Shown here piece by piece: positions 18,708 to 29,032 of a stretch of 57,523 nt of DNA. Under the pieces are notes generated by a model. It was not told the origin of the DNA. It worked only from the letters and a program-made list of their open reading frames with translations, and made no database searches. The position numbers were made by a program, and so were the translations under genes. Where the stretch lies: NCBI GenBank assembly GCA_023511725.1, contig JAIMAY010000015.1, positions 1 to 57,523 of the forward strand, given 5' to 3'. The DNA comes from Alicyclobacillus sp. GTDB taxonomy: Bacteria > Bacillota > Bacilli > Alicyclobacillales > Alicyclobacillaceae. Every line of letters begins with the position of its first letter. Within the stretch, counting starts at the first letter, position 1.

Positions 18708-20414
18708 TCACATCGCTGTCGGGGCTTCAAGTCCAAGCAGATACAGCGATTTGGCGATCACGGCCCGCACCGCATCGGTCAACGCCAGCCGCGCTTCGCG
18801 CACACCTTCCGGCGCCGCCAGAATGGGTTCGTCGTGGTAGAAGCGGTTGAACGCATGGCAGACGTCCAGCACGAAGCGCGCCATCAGCGATGGATCCATC
18901 TCATCGACCGCACGCTCGAAGCTCTCGCCGGCGATGCTCAGTTGCCGCACCAGCCGCCATTCGGCGTCCGTCACCGCCGCAAACCGGATCATCTCGGGCA
19001 CCGCGAGGCCCTGCGCTTGCGCCTTCCGCAGGACACTGCAGGCGCGAGCGTGGGTATACTGCACATACGGTCCCGTCTCACCGTCGAAGTTCAGCACATC
19101 CTCAAAGCGGAAGTCGGGGTCATGCATGCGGTAGGTCTTAAGGTCATTGAAGATCACCGCGCCCACGCCGACGGCGCGCGCCACATCTTCCTTGTCCTCG
19201 AGGTCCGGGTTTTTCTCCTCGATGATCCGGCGCGCCTCCGCGATGGCCTGCGTCAACACATCCTCCAGGTAGACAATCTTACCCCGCCGCGTAGAAAGCC
19301 GTTCGCCGTTGAACTTCATCATGCCGAACGCCACGTGCCGGCAGTTTTTCGCCCACGGCCGGCCCATCAATTCCAGCACCTTGAACACCTGTTGGAAGTG
19401 CAGCGTCTGCTCCGCGCCGACGACATAAATGAGATGTTCCGCGCCGAGCACGTCATGGCGGTAGAGGGCGGCGGCCAGATCTCGCGTCGCATAGATGGTC
19501 GCCCCGTCGGATTTCCGGATGATGCACGGAGGCATGTCCCACTGGGAAAGGTCGACCACCTCAGCGCCCTCGCTCTCGACGAGCAGCCCCCTTTTCTGCA
19601 GTTCGTCGATCACGGCCTGCATCTTGTCATTGTAGAAGCTCTCGCCGAGGTAATGGTCGAACGATACCCCGAGCAGGTCGTACATGCTACGGAACGCCTT
19701 GAGGCTCTCGTCGATGAACCACCGCCAGAGACGCACGGCCTCAGGGTCCCCGTCTTCGAGGCGCTTGAACCAGGCGCGCGCCTCGTCCTCCAGCTCCGGA
19801 TGCTCCTTCGCCTCCTCATGGAAGCGCACGTACAGGCGGAAGAGTTCCTTCACCGGGTCCCGCCGCACCGTCTCTTCGTCGCCCCAGCGCAGGTACGCGA
19901 CGATGTTCTTGCCAAACTGCGTTCCCCAGTCGCCCAGATGATTGACGCCGATGGTCGTGTAGCCGTCCAGGTCCAACAGCCGCTTGATGGACTGGCCAAT
20001 CACCGTCGACCGCAGATGTCCGACGCCGAATGGCTTGGCGATGTTGGGGGACGAGTAGTCGATGGCCACCTTTTCGCCACCACCGCGCGCCCGCGAGAAG
20101 AAGCGGTCCACGTCGCGCGCGGCCGCTCCGACGATGTCCGCCGCAGCCCGGGCGCGATCCAGCTTCACGTTGACGTACGCACCCGCGGTCTCCACCGCCT
20201 GAAATTGGCCCGACTTGGAGAGCGCGTCGGCGACCTCCTTGGCGATCTCGTTGGGATTCCGCCGCAGCGTGCGGGCGAAGCGGAAGCAGGGGAGGGCGAG
20301 ATCGCCCAGTTCCGGCTGCGGTGGGTATTCGATCAGCGCCAGCACATCCGCTTCGCTCACGCCCAGCACCGGCGCGGCGACAGCGGCCAGCGTTTGTTTG
20401 AACGGTCTCACCAC
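18708..20414 (-). CDS. argS: Arginyl-tRNA synthetase
   Basis: A 568-residue class I synthetase charging tRNA-Arg, close to the Bacillus subtilis length. N-terminal Arg-tRNA additional domain (about 1-85), HIGH-type motif GVGHLRS, the WGTQFGKN region, and a degenerate KMSKS (RLSTRRG), as usual for ArgRS. The C-terminal DALR anticodon-binding domain carries RACSVLRKA. The GTG start is preceded by AAAGGGAG. A TATAAT lies about 40 nt upstream. Confidence 0.95.
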   Translation of the reverse strand: MVRPFKQTLAAVAAPVLGVSEADVLALIEYPPQPELGDLALPCFRFARTLRRNPNEIAKEVADALSKSGQFQAVETAGAYVNVKLDRARAAADIVGAAARDVDRFFSRARGGGEKVAIDYSSPNIAKPFGVGHLRSTVIGQSIKRLLDLDGYTTIGVNHLGDWGTQFGKNIVAYLRWGDEETVRRDPVKELFRLYVRFHEEAKEHPELEDEARAWFKRLEDGDPEAVRLWRWFIDESLKAFRSMYDLLGVSFDHYLGESFYNDKMQAVIDELQKRGLLVESEGAEVVDLSQWDMPPCIIRKSDGATIYATRDLAAALYRHDVLGAEHLIYVVGAEQTLHFQQVFKVLELMGRPWAKNCRHVAFGMMKFNGERLSTRRGKIVYLEDVLTQAIAEARRIIEEKNPDLEDKEDVARAVGVGAVIFNDLKTYRMHDPDFRFEDVLNFDGETGPYVQYTHARACSVLRKAQAQGLAVPEMIRFAAVTDAEWRLVRQLSIAGESFERAVDEMDPSLMARFVLDVCHAFNRFYHDEPILAAPEGVREARLALTDAVRAVIAKSLYLLGLEAPTAM

Positions 20415-20453
20415 GGCACTCCCTTTCGACGAATTCCGATTCCGATTCCAAGT

Positions 20454-20459
20454 ATTATA
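20454..20459 (-). promoter_or_regulatory. -10 element of argS
   Basis: Perfect TATAAT on the minus strand, 40 nt before the argS start. The best -35 at 18 nt spacing is weak (TTTCGT). Confidence 0.4.
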
Positions 20460-20483
20460 GCGTAGAAATTCTCCTGAACGAAA

Positions 20484-20512
20484 TCGACCGGTCCGGAGGG
20501 CTGTGGTATACT
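20484..20512 (+). promoter_or_regulatory. Predicted sigma-A promoter of the yvcD-like gene
   Basis: TCGACC (20484-20489) and TATACT (20507-20512) are separated by 17 nt, divergent from argS. Confidence 0.5.
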
Positions 20513-20562
20513 TTTTTCACCTTCCAGGCCGCGCCTTGCGGTGAGGGAGAGGAGGCGGACGG

Positions 20563-22299
20563 ATGACACCGGACCATTCTTTGTTCACGGATGGATCGAA
20601 GGCGGCGCGCGGCGGAAACCTGGTGGTGTTCCGACGGGATGCGGACTTCTTTCTCGAGCGCGCCGAGCAGTATCTCATGCGGTGCAACTATCCGCGCGCG
20701 CTGCGAGCGCTGGAGCGCACCGTCAAGCTGGATCCGGACAATCCGCACTACCGCTGGAATCTGGCGCAGTGTCTGTCGGAGATGGGGCAGTACGAGGCGG
20801 CGAACGGGGTGTTGCGCGAGATCTTGGAGCGCTTCAACCCGCCGTGGCCCGAACTCCGCTACCACATGGCGCTGAACCATCTGGCGATGGATGAATTCGA
20901 GGAGGCGCAACGCCTGCTCGTGGAGTACATGGAAACGGCGCAAGACGAGGACGGGTTGCAGCAGGCGGAGTGGCTGCTGCACATGATTGCGGCGGAGGTG
21001 GGAGAGACCGCAACCTTTCAGGCGTGGCTGCGGCGTGCGCGCCGGCGCGAGGAGGAAGAGGCGCGCCGTGACGGCCGCTGGCTGATGCAGCAGGGCCGGT
21101 TCACCGAAGCGGCGCAGCAGATGACGGAGCTGCTGCGCCGGGAGCCGGACAACCTGACCGTGTGGAACAATCTCTCCGTGGCGTGCTGGTACGCGGGGCA
21201 CGCGGAGAAAGCCGTGCAATTGGCGGAAACGGTGTTGCAGAAGGCGCCGGACAATGTGCACGCGCTGTGCAACCTCACCATGTTCCGGCGGAAGACCGGC
21301 CCGCGGGATGTCTACCAGCGCCTGCTGCGGCGTTTGCTGCAACTGTTCCCGCTGCACTACGACGATGCTCTCAAGCTGGGGACGACGCTGGGCATTCTTG
21401 GTGAACACCGTGCTGCGCTGCTCATCTTTTACCGCATGCTCCGCCATGTGCGCGATCCCGACCCGGTGCTGTACTACTACGCAGCGGCCGCTGCGGCCAA
21501 CCTCGGCCGAATGCGTTCTGCCCGACAGTGGTGGCGCCTGCTCGCGTCGTTTCCGGGGCTGGAGAGCGTGGCCTCGTACTACCTGCGGGCGTCGGAGCGC
21601 GCGCAAAGCAGCGGCCGGCGCAGGCTGCGCGTGCCGTATCAGCTGTTCCCGGGGGCCATGGGACCCGACGCGGATCCCCGCCACCGGGCCGACATGCCGG
21701 ATGCGTGGCGAAACAGTCCGGTGTTGCAGGCCTCAGCGGAGTGGGGGTTGCGCCAGGACTGGCGTGAGACGCAGCGTGCCGCTATCCGGGCACTGGCCGT
21801 ACTCGGCGGCAAGAGTGCCGAAAACGCCCTGCGCGAGTACCTGCAGCGGGAGGATGTGGCGTGGCCGGATCAGGCGGCGGCGCTGTTCGCGCTGCAGCGG
21901 ATGGGGGCTCGTGGGCGGGTCGAGATCGTCCGAGATGGGCAGCGGCAGACCCTTCGCATGAGCGATCTGCCGAAGGACCTGATCCTCGACGCGGACCCGG
22001 CGTGGCGGGAGGTGTGGGTGTGCGCCGAACGCTGGTTTCGCAGCCACCACCGCGGCCGCTATGTGCCCGAGGCGAGGCGTGTGTGGACCAGCTTTCTGCG
22101 CTACAGCTTTGTCCGCGCTGATCTCAAGGTACACAAACCGGAGGTGTGGGCCGCGGGCTTGGTATACGCGACGCTTCGGCGCCATGGTGACCCCATCCGC
22201 CAGCGCGACGTCGCCGAGTCCCTCGGCGTGTCGGTCGCCTCGGTGCGCAAGAGTGCCGCACGGCTTCAGCCGTTCTTTGTTAAGATGCCGGAGGTGTGA
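20563..22299 (+). CDS. TPR-repeat protein (YvcD-like) with TFIIB/cyclin-like C-terminus
   Basis: A 578-residue soluble protein. Tetratricopeptide repeats occupy about residues 27-310 (ALERTVKLDPDNPHYRWNLA is one unit). A HEAT-like segment follows around 395-445. The last ~50 residues (524-570) have a pattern like archaeal TFIIB cyclin repeats: KPEVWAAGLVYATLRR, then a helix-turn-helix QRDVAESLGVSVASVR. Position at the head of the yvcI-rapZ-yvcK-whiA-crh block matches the TPR gene yvcD in Bacillus. AGGAGG precedes ATG 20563. Its stop abuts selB. Function unknown; a protein-binding scaffold with a nucleic-acid-binding tail is an inference. Confidence 0.7.
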   Translation: MTPDHSLFTDGSKAARGGNLVVFRRDADFFLERAEQYLMRCNYPRALRALERTVKLDPDNPHYRWNLAQCLSEMGQYEAANGVLREILERFNPPWPELRYHMALNHLAMDEFEEAQRLLVEYMETAQDEDGLQQAEWLLHMIAAEVGETATFQAWLRRARRREEEEARRDGRWLMQQGRFTEAAQQMTELLRREPDNLTVWNNLSVACWYAGHAEKAVQLAETVLQKAPDNVHALCNLTMFRRKTGPRDVYQRLLRRLLQLFPLHYDDALKLGTTLGILGEHRAALLIFYRMLRHVRDPDPVLYYYAAAAAANLGRMRSARQWWRLLASFPGLESVASYYLRASERAQSSGRRRLRVPYQLFPGAMGPDADPRHRADMPDAWRNSPVLQASAEWGLRQDWRETQRAAIRALAVLGGKSAENALREYLQREDVAWPDQAAALFALQRMGARGRVEIVRDGQRQTLRMSDLPKDLILDADPAWREVWVCAERWFRSHHRGRYVPEARRVWTSFLRYSFVRADLKVHKPEVWAAGLVYATLRRHGDPIRQRDVAESLGVSVASVRKSAARLQPFFVKMPEV

Positions 22300-22301
22300 G
22301 C

Positions 22302-24260
<1,959 letters not shown>

Positions 24261-24342
24261 CTGATTGTAACACGGCTGAAACATTTCCAGCGTACGATGT
24301 AAGTGCATCACATTTGACCCCCTTTCACATAGATTCACTTTG

Positions 24343-24370
24343 GGCGCCGCCTTGCGGCGCCGCTTTTTTT
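24343..24370 (+). terminator. Rho-independent terminator after selB
   Basis: 8-bp GC-rich stem GGCGCCGC/GCGGCGCC (24343-24350 and 24354-24361) with a 3-nt loop, then GC and seven T. The rest of 24261-24342 holds nothing recognisable. Confidence 0.85.
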
Positions 24371-24377
24371 GCGGCGT

Positions 24378-24407
24378 TTGGCGCGCTGAATCGGCACATG
24401 CTATGCT
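24378..24407 (+). promoter_or_regulatory. Predicted promoter of the nudix-rapZ-yvcK-whiA operon
   Basis: TTGGCG (24378-24383) and TATGCT (24402-24407) with an 18-nt spacer, directly after the selB terminator. Confidence 0.45.
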
Positions 24408-24432
24408 AACGGTGACGGGGTGAACGAACGGG

Positions 24433-24939
24433 ATGCTCATCGTAGTCAATTGCCTGCTGCCGTACCGTGACGGCGTGGTGATGCTGCAAAAACCTGCGCG
24501 CGGCTGGTGGGGGCTACCCGGAGGCAAGGTGGAACCGGATGAACGATGGCCGGACGCTGTCCGCCGTGAGGTGCTGGAGGAGACCGGGCTCAACGTGTCA
24601 GACATGAGGCTGTGCGGTGTGCATCTGATCCGGATCGCCGCCGGTGAAGACACCGCCGAGAAGCGTCTGACGCTCGCGCAGTTCGCGGCTCGGCGGGTGA
24701 GCGGAGACCTCCTGCCGGCCTCCCGCGAGGGCATGCTGCAGGTGGTTTCACCTGAAGCAGTGATGCACTTGCCGATGGACGAGGGTGACCGGCAGATGAT
24801 CCGTTACACGCTGTGGGCAAGCACTCAGGCCGATGCCGAGGTGGCGTTTGGCAAGTTTGAGTACACCGCTGACCGGACACTCATCCACTGGGAGATGACG
24901 CCCGCGTTGCCCGCGGAGTCCGTCTCGGTTCAGGCCTGA
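24433..24939 (+). CDS. NUDIX hydrolase (YvcI-like)
   Basis: A 168-residue protein. The Nudix box (GGKVEPDERWPDAV then RREVLEETGL) at about residues 30-53 gives the metal-binding REXXEE core, so it should hydrolyse a nucleoside diphosphate linked to a moiety X. The substrate cannot be read from sequence. First gene of a block equivalent to Bacillus yvcI-yvcJ-yvcK-yvcL-crh. It has its own promoter-like element and follows the selB terminator. Confidence 0.85.
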   Translation: MLIVVNCLLPYRDGVVMLQKPARGWWGLPGGKVEPDERWPDAVRREVLEETGLNVSDMRLCGVHLIRIAAGEDTAEKRLTLAQFAARRVSGDLLPASREGMLQVVSPEAVMHLPMDEGDRQMIRYTLWASTQADAEVAFGKFEYTADRTLIHWEMTPALPAESVSVQA

Positions 24940-24974
24940 GTTGCGGGGAGGCGCCGGGGGAAGGAGGGACGCGC

Positions 24975-25841
24975 ATGAGCGGCACCATTTCGGTCCTCAT
25001 GATCACCGGGATGTCGGGTGCGGGCAAGACGGTGGCCATGCAGTCGCTTGAAGACCTGGGCTTTTTTTGTGTCGATAACCTGCCGCCGGCGTTGATCCCC
25101 AAGTTTGTTGACCTCGTGCGGCAATCGAGCGGCAGTGTTCGCCGCGTTGCTCTCGCCTGCGACCTTCGCGGCGGTGCTCTGTTCCAGCCGTTTGTGGACA
25201 CGGTTTGGGCGCTCCGGCAAGAACCGCACCTGGACGTGACGGTGGTGTTTCTCGACGCCGATGACGAAACCCTCGTCCGCCGCTTCAAGGAGACGAGGCG
25301 CCGGCATCCCCTGGCGGACGGTGGACGGTTGCTCGAAGCCATCCAGGAAGAGCGCAGCGCATTGGCAGAGGTGCGCGCGCTGGCCGACATGGTGCTGGAC
25401 ACGAGCAACTGGCGGCCATCGCGGTTGAAGCAGGAGCTGCAGAACCGCTTCGGAGGACAGACGCAGACACTGCCGGTGCATGTCATCTCCTTCGGGTTCA
25501 AATACGGCATCCCCATCGACGCTGACCTCGTGTTCGATGTGCGCTTTTTGCCCAACCCGCACTACATCGAATCCTTGCGGCCGTACACCGGGGAGGATGA
25601 GCCGGTCTACGAGTACGTGATGAAGTGGCCGGCCACCCAGGAGTTCATTCGGCGTACGGAGGACCTGATAGACTTTTTGATCCCGGAGTTTCAGAAAGAA
25701 GGCAAGAGCCACCTCGTGATTGGCGTCGGCTGCACGGGGGGCAAGCACCGATCCGTCGCCATCGCCCGCCACCTCGCGGAGCATCTGCGCACCAGGGCGG
25801 ATGTGCAGTTGACGCATCGAGATGCCCGCCGGGAGGGATGA
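24975..25841 (+). CDS. rapZ: RNase adapter / nucleotide-binding protein RapZ (YvcJ)
   Basis: A 288-residue P-loop protein. Walker A GMSGAGKT is at residues 12-19, a Walker B-like VVFLDADDETL near 93, and the conserved C-terminal domain contains FGFKYGIPIDADLV and IGVGCTGGKHRSV. In enterobacteria RapZ controls GlmS through small RNAs. The Bacillus YvcJ is a GTP/ATP hydrolase affecting competence. GGAAGGAGG precedes ATG 24975. Four nucleotides separate it from yvcK. Confidence 0.95.
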   Translation: MSGTISVLMITGMSGAGKTVAMQSLEDLGFFCVDNLPPALIPKFVDLVRQSSGSVRRVALACDLRGGALFQPFVDTVWALRQEPHLDVTVVFLDADDETLVRRFKETRRRHPLADGGRLLEAIQEERSALAEVRALADMVLDTSNWRPSRLKQELQNRFGGQTQTLPVHVISFGFKYGIPIDADLVFDVRFLPNPHYIESLRPYTGEDEPVYEYVMKWPATQEFIRRTEDLIDFLIPEFQKEGKSHLVIGVGCTGGKHRSVAIARHLAEHLRTRADVQLTHRDARREG

Positions 25842-25844
25842 GCC

Positions 25845-27011
25845 GTGAGACCGTGGTGGCTGTTGGCATGGACCATGGGCTGCTTCGGGTGCGGCATCGT
25901 CGCGGGTACGCTCGGCATGCGCCGGTGGGATGCCGGCGGGCCGTGGCTGGGCCCGGCGGTGCTTGCGGTGGCCATGGCCATGCTGGTCTTCGGCTGGTGG
26001 CGCGAGTGGCGCGCTGCGCAGATGCGGCGGCGCTATTGGGAACGCCGTCCGCGGATTGTCGCCATCGGCGGCGGAACGGGTTTATCCGTGCTCTTGCGGG
26101 GGCTCAAGGAGTTTCCCGTGGAGATCACCGCGGTCGTGACGGTCGCTGACGACGGGGGCAGCTCCGGGCGGCTCCGTACGGACCTGTCGATCCCGCCCCC
26201 CGGCGACATCCGCAACTGCCTCGTGGCCCTGGCGGACACGGAGCCGCTTTTGGAACGCCTCCTGCAATTCCGCTTCCCGTCCGGCGAAGGGCTCGCCGGC
26301 CACAGCTTCGGCAACCTGTTCCTGGCGGCGATGACGCACATCATGGGCGATTTTGTGAGTGCCATCCGCGAGACCAGCCGGGTCCTGGCCGTACGCGGTC
26401 GCGTCCTGCCGGTGGTCAAAGGGGATGTGCGACTGCGCGCCATCCTGGCAGATGGCCGGGTCGTCGAGGGAGAGTCAAACATCCCTGAGGCGGGAGGAAG
26501 GATCATGCGCGTCGAGTTGATCGCGCAGGAAGCGGCACCGCTGCCGGAGGTGCTGGACGCCATCCGCGAGGCGGATGCCATCGTCGTGGGTCCGGGCAGC
26601 CTCTACACCTCCGTCCTTCCTAACCTGCTCGTACCGGGGGTGGCGGAGGCCATCGCGGCCAGCCGGGCGAAGAAGGTCTACGTGTGCAATGTGATGACGC
26701 AGCCGGGCGAGACCGACCAATTCACCGCCTCGCGCCACGTGGAGGTGATCTATGACCACGTGGGGCGGCGGCTGTTCGATTACATCCTGGTCAACTCCGC
26801 GGATCTGCCGGAGGAAGCGCTGCGCCAGTATCAGGCACAGGGTGCGTATCCGGTGCTGGTGGATATGGAGGCGCTGCATCGCTTGGGGGTGCGCGTGATT
26901 GCCCGGAATTTCGTCCACTACGCGACGTATGCGCGCCACGACAGCCGGTTGATTGCGGAGGAGATTGTCGGGCTGGTCGGTTTTGAACGAGATCCGGAGA
27001 TGCGCGGATGA
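25845..27011 (+). CDS. yvcK: YvcK/CofD-like gluconeogenesis factor with membrane anchor
   Basis: A 388-residue protein. The CofD-like domain begins near residue 65 (RPRIVAIGGGTGLSVLLRGLK) and contains TVADDGGSSGRLR and GDIRNCLVALAD. YvcK binds UDP-GlcNAc and is needed on gluconeogenic carbon sources, affecting cell-wall synthesis. Unlike the soluble Bacillus subtilis protein, this one starts with two hydrophobic segments (WWLLAWTMGCFGCGIVAG and WLGPAVLAVAMAMLVFGWW), so it should be membrane-anchored. The GTG start at 25845 follows the rapZ stop closely. Confidence 0.93.
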   Translation: MRPWWLLAWTMGCFGCGIVAGTLGMRRWDAGGPWLGPAVLAVAMAMLVFGWWREWRAAQMRRRYWERRPRIVAIGGGTGLSVLLRGLKEFPVEITAVVTVADDGGSSGRLRTDLSIPPPGDIRNCLVALADTEPLLERLLQFRFPSGEGLAGHSFGNLFLAAMTHIMGDFVSAIRETSRVLAVRGRVLPVVKGDVRLRAILADGRVVEGESNIPEAGGRIMRVELIAQEAAPLPEVLDAIREADAIVVGPGSLYTSVLPNLLVPGVAEAIAASRAKKVYVCNVMTQPGETDQFTASRHVEVIYDHVGRRLFDYILVNSADLPEEALRQYQAQGAYPVLVDMEALHRLGVRVIARNFVHYATYARHDSRLIAEEIVGLVGFERDPEMRG

Positions 27012-27035
27012 GCGCGAAGCAGAGGGGGCGAGGGC

Positions 27036-27974
27036 GTGTCGTTCGCGGCTCAGACGAAAAAGGAACTGACGCAGGTGCAGGCATCGCCCTGCTGTCAGAT
27101 GGCGGAATTGGAGGCCATCCTGGCCCTCAATGGCTGCGTGCGCGAGGCGGACGGTGCGCTCGTCGTCGATGTCGAGACGGAGAATGTGGCGACAGCCCGG
27201 CGCATCTACACGCTCTTGAAGGACGCCCTCGGTCTGCGGCCGGAAGTCCTTGTGCGCCGCAAGATGCGCCTGAAGAAGAACAATGTGTACGCGGTGCGCG
27301 TGGGCGGGGGCCAGATGGAGAAACTGCTGCAAGCGTTCGGCGCGGCGGCTCCCAGCGGGCCGGGTAGGCTCGACATTCATCCCGCCGCACGCCGCAAGAG
27401 CTGTTGCCGCAGAGCCTGGTTGCGCGGTGCCTTTCTTGCGGCTGGTTCCGTCAATGACCCAGGCAGTCATTCGTACCATCTGGAGATCTCCGCGGGCAGT
27501 GCCGCACTGGCGGCTTACCTGCAGCGGCTGATGAATGCCTATGATCTGCGCGCGAAGGTGATCCAGCGCAAGCGCGGGCATGTGGTGTACCTCAAAGAGG
27601 GGGAGAAAATTGTCGAGTTTCTGCGCGTCATTGGCGCCCACCAAGCGCTTCTCCGGTTCGAGGACGTGCGTATCCTGAAAGGGATGCGCAACCAGGTGAA
27701 CCGCTTGGTGAACTGCGAGACCGCCAATCTCAACAAGACGATTGGCGCGGCGGTGCGCCAGATTGAGGTGATCCGTTACATCGACGAGCGGATCGGCCTG
27801 CACAATCTACCGCCGCACCTGCGCGAAGCGGCGGAGATGCGCTTGCGTTACCCGGAGGTCAATCTGCAGGAACTCACGGCGCGCCTCGGTCATCGTGTGA
27901 GCAAATCCGGCCTCAACCACCGTTTTCGAAAGTTGGAGGAAATCGCGGACAAACTGCGGAATAACGCGCGGTAA
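27036..27974 (+). CDS. whiA: Sporulation/division regulator WhiA
   Basis: A 312-residue protein combining a LAGLIDADG-like N-terminal fold (about 1-215; LRGAFLAAGSVNDP) with a C-terminal helix-turn-helix (about 225-310; LQELTARLGHRVSKSGLNHR). WhiA affects division and chromosome segregation in Bacillus and is a sporulation activator in Streptomyces. The GTG start at 27036 lies 24 nt after yvcK, following GGGGGCGAGGG. It is the usual last-but-one member of the rapZ-yvcK-whiA-crh block. Confidence 0.95.
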   Translation: MSFAAQTKKELTQVQASPCCQMAELEAILALNGCVREADGALVVDVETENVATARRIYTLLKDALGLRPEVLVRRKMRLKKNNVYAVRVGGGQMEKLLQAFGAAAPSGPGRLDIHPAARRKSCCRRAWLRGAFLAAGSVNDPGSHSYHLEISAGSAALAAYLQRLMNAYDLRAKVIQRKRGHVVYLKEGEKIVEFLRVIGAHQALLRFEDVRILKGMRNQVNRLVNCETANLNKTIGAAVRQIEVIRYIDERIGLHNLPPHLREAAEMRLRYPEVNLQELTARLGHRVSKSGLNHRFRKLEEIADKLRNNAR

Positions 27975-28002
27975 GCGGCTTCATCGACACTTCATCTCAT
28001 GG

Positions 28003-28008
28003 TATACT
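28003..28008 (+). promoter_or_regulatory. -10 element upstream of crh
   Basis: TATACT 67 nt before crh. The best -35 at 17 nt is weak (TTCATC). It suggests that crh can be transcribed apart from whiA. Confidence 0.35.
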
Positions 28009-28074
28009 TGGAGTCAATCCAAATCCCCTTGAAAACTTTGGGAACCGATGCGGGGTTGACAGGAGGGACGAGCC

Positions 28075-28332
28075 ATGGCGGAGCAAAGGGTTGTCGTGAA
28101 ACTGCGCACGGGTCTGTTGGCCAGGCCCGCGGCCTTGTTTGTCCAAGAGGCCAATCGCTTCTCCAGCGAGATCTTCGTGGAGAAGGACGGGAAATCCGTC
28201 AACGCGAAGAGCATCATGGGTATCATGTCCCTGGCCATCGGCCACGGTCAGGAGATCACCATCCGGGCAGAGGGTACGGATGCCGAGCAGGCGGTGGCGC
28301 AGCTCGCGGCGATGGTTTCGAAAGAGGAGTGA
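28075..28332 (+). CDS. crh: Crh-type HPr paralogue (His15 replaced by Leu)
   Basis: An 85-residue HPr-fold protein. The PTS phosphorylation site His15 is replaced (TGLL15ARPAA), so it cannot carry phosphate from enzyme I. The regulatory Ser46 is kept in VNAKS46IMGIMSLA. That pattern defines Crh, which after HprK phosphorylation acts as CcpA co-regulator. Bacillus subtilis Crh has Gln at residue 15; here it is Leu. Location right after whiA matches Bacillus crh. hprK itself is about 10 kb upstream in this window. ATG 28075 follows GGAGGGACG. Confidence 0.9.
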   Translation: MAEQRVVVKLRTGLLARPAALFVQEANRFSSEIFVEKDGKSVNAKSIMGIMSLAIGHGQEITIRAEGTDAEQAVAQLAAMVSKEE

Positions 28333-28434
28333 GTGCGGCGGTATACGCCGGATTCTCACAGGGGTTCTGAACGGCGGCTCGGCAGCATACCCATGGGGCT
28401 GAGGGTATGACGGCTCCGGATGGAGGGAAACGCC

Positions 28435-28977
28435 GTGCGACGCCGGGCCCGCTGGGGTACGCGGTCTGCGAAAGGCGGCCGCCTGGTGGTGCTGTGCTTT
28501 GCCGCGGTGCTGATCATCGCGGTCTACGAACTGTACGCGCTGATTGTCCCCGACAAGTCCGCGAATCCGCTGTGGCGAGAGGTCACCATCGGTCAGAACG
28601 TGATTGGAGACTGGAAGTACGGTGGCCAGGACGAGGAGGGGTATTTGCGCTTTTACAACAAGTCCGAGACGGTGGTCCTGCCACCGACAGCCCGCCTGTT
28701 CGATGCGGACGGGCAGTTTGTGGTCATCGAAAAGTACACGCCGAGTTCGCTCACGTATGCATTGCCCTACGCTGCCATCCCCATGCCATGGCTGTTGGGC
28801 CTGCTGGCCGCGTTCTCAGCGGCCGTCGCACTGCTGTACGCGCGCTGGCGCAGGCGACCGCGACGGATGCGGCTCACGCGAAGTTCGGCAGGCTTCCCCG
28901 TTTCGTTCACCGCCAAACCCGCCCGCCGTTTTCGCCCCACCGTTCGTCGTGGCAGAACCCGACGGCCTTGGCGTTGA
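28435..28977 (+). CDS. Hypothetical protein with two transmembrane segments
   Basis: A 180-residue protein not recognised. TM1 lies near residues 18-38 (LVVLCFAAVLIIAVYELYAL). An extracytoplasmic part of about 75 residues follows, predicted to be beta-rich (WKYGGQDEEGYLRFYNKSE). TM2 spans about 120-142, and a strongly basic Arg-rich cytoplasmic tail ends the protein. GTG 28435 is chosen because GGAGGG lies upstream. ATG 28420 is in frame but has no ribosome site. No conserved partner is evident. Confidence 0.55.
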   Translation: MRRRARWGTRSAKGGRLVVLCFAAVLIIAVYELYALIVPDKSANPLWREVTIGQNVIGDWKYGGQDEEGYLRFYNKSETVVLPPTARLFDADGQFVVIEKYTPSSLTYALPYAAIPMPWLLGLLAAFSAAVALLYARWRRRPRRMRLTRSSAGFPVSFTAKPARRFRPTVRRGRTRRPWR

Positions 28978-29032
28978 TGCGGGTCGTCAGGAGTGGTACC
29001 TTTTACTATAGACCATGTCTACGGAAGGGATC

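Noticed and set aside
18642-20465. Plus-strand 607-residue frame opposite argS
   Set aside because: Antisense of a certain argS gene; composition is typical of a shadow frame.
24261-24432. tRNA-Sec or SECIS element next to selB
   Set aside because: No cloverleaf can be drawn; the only strong structure is the selB terminator.
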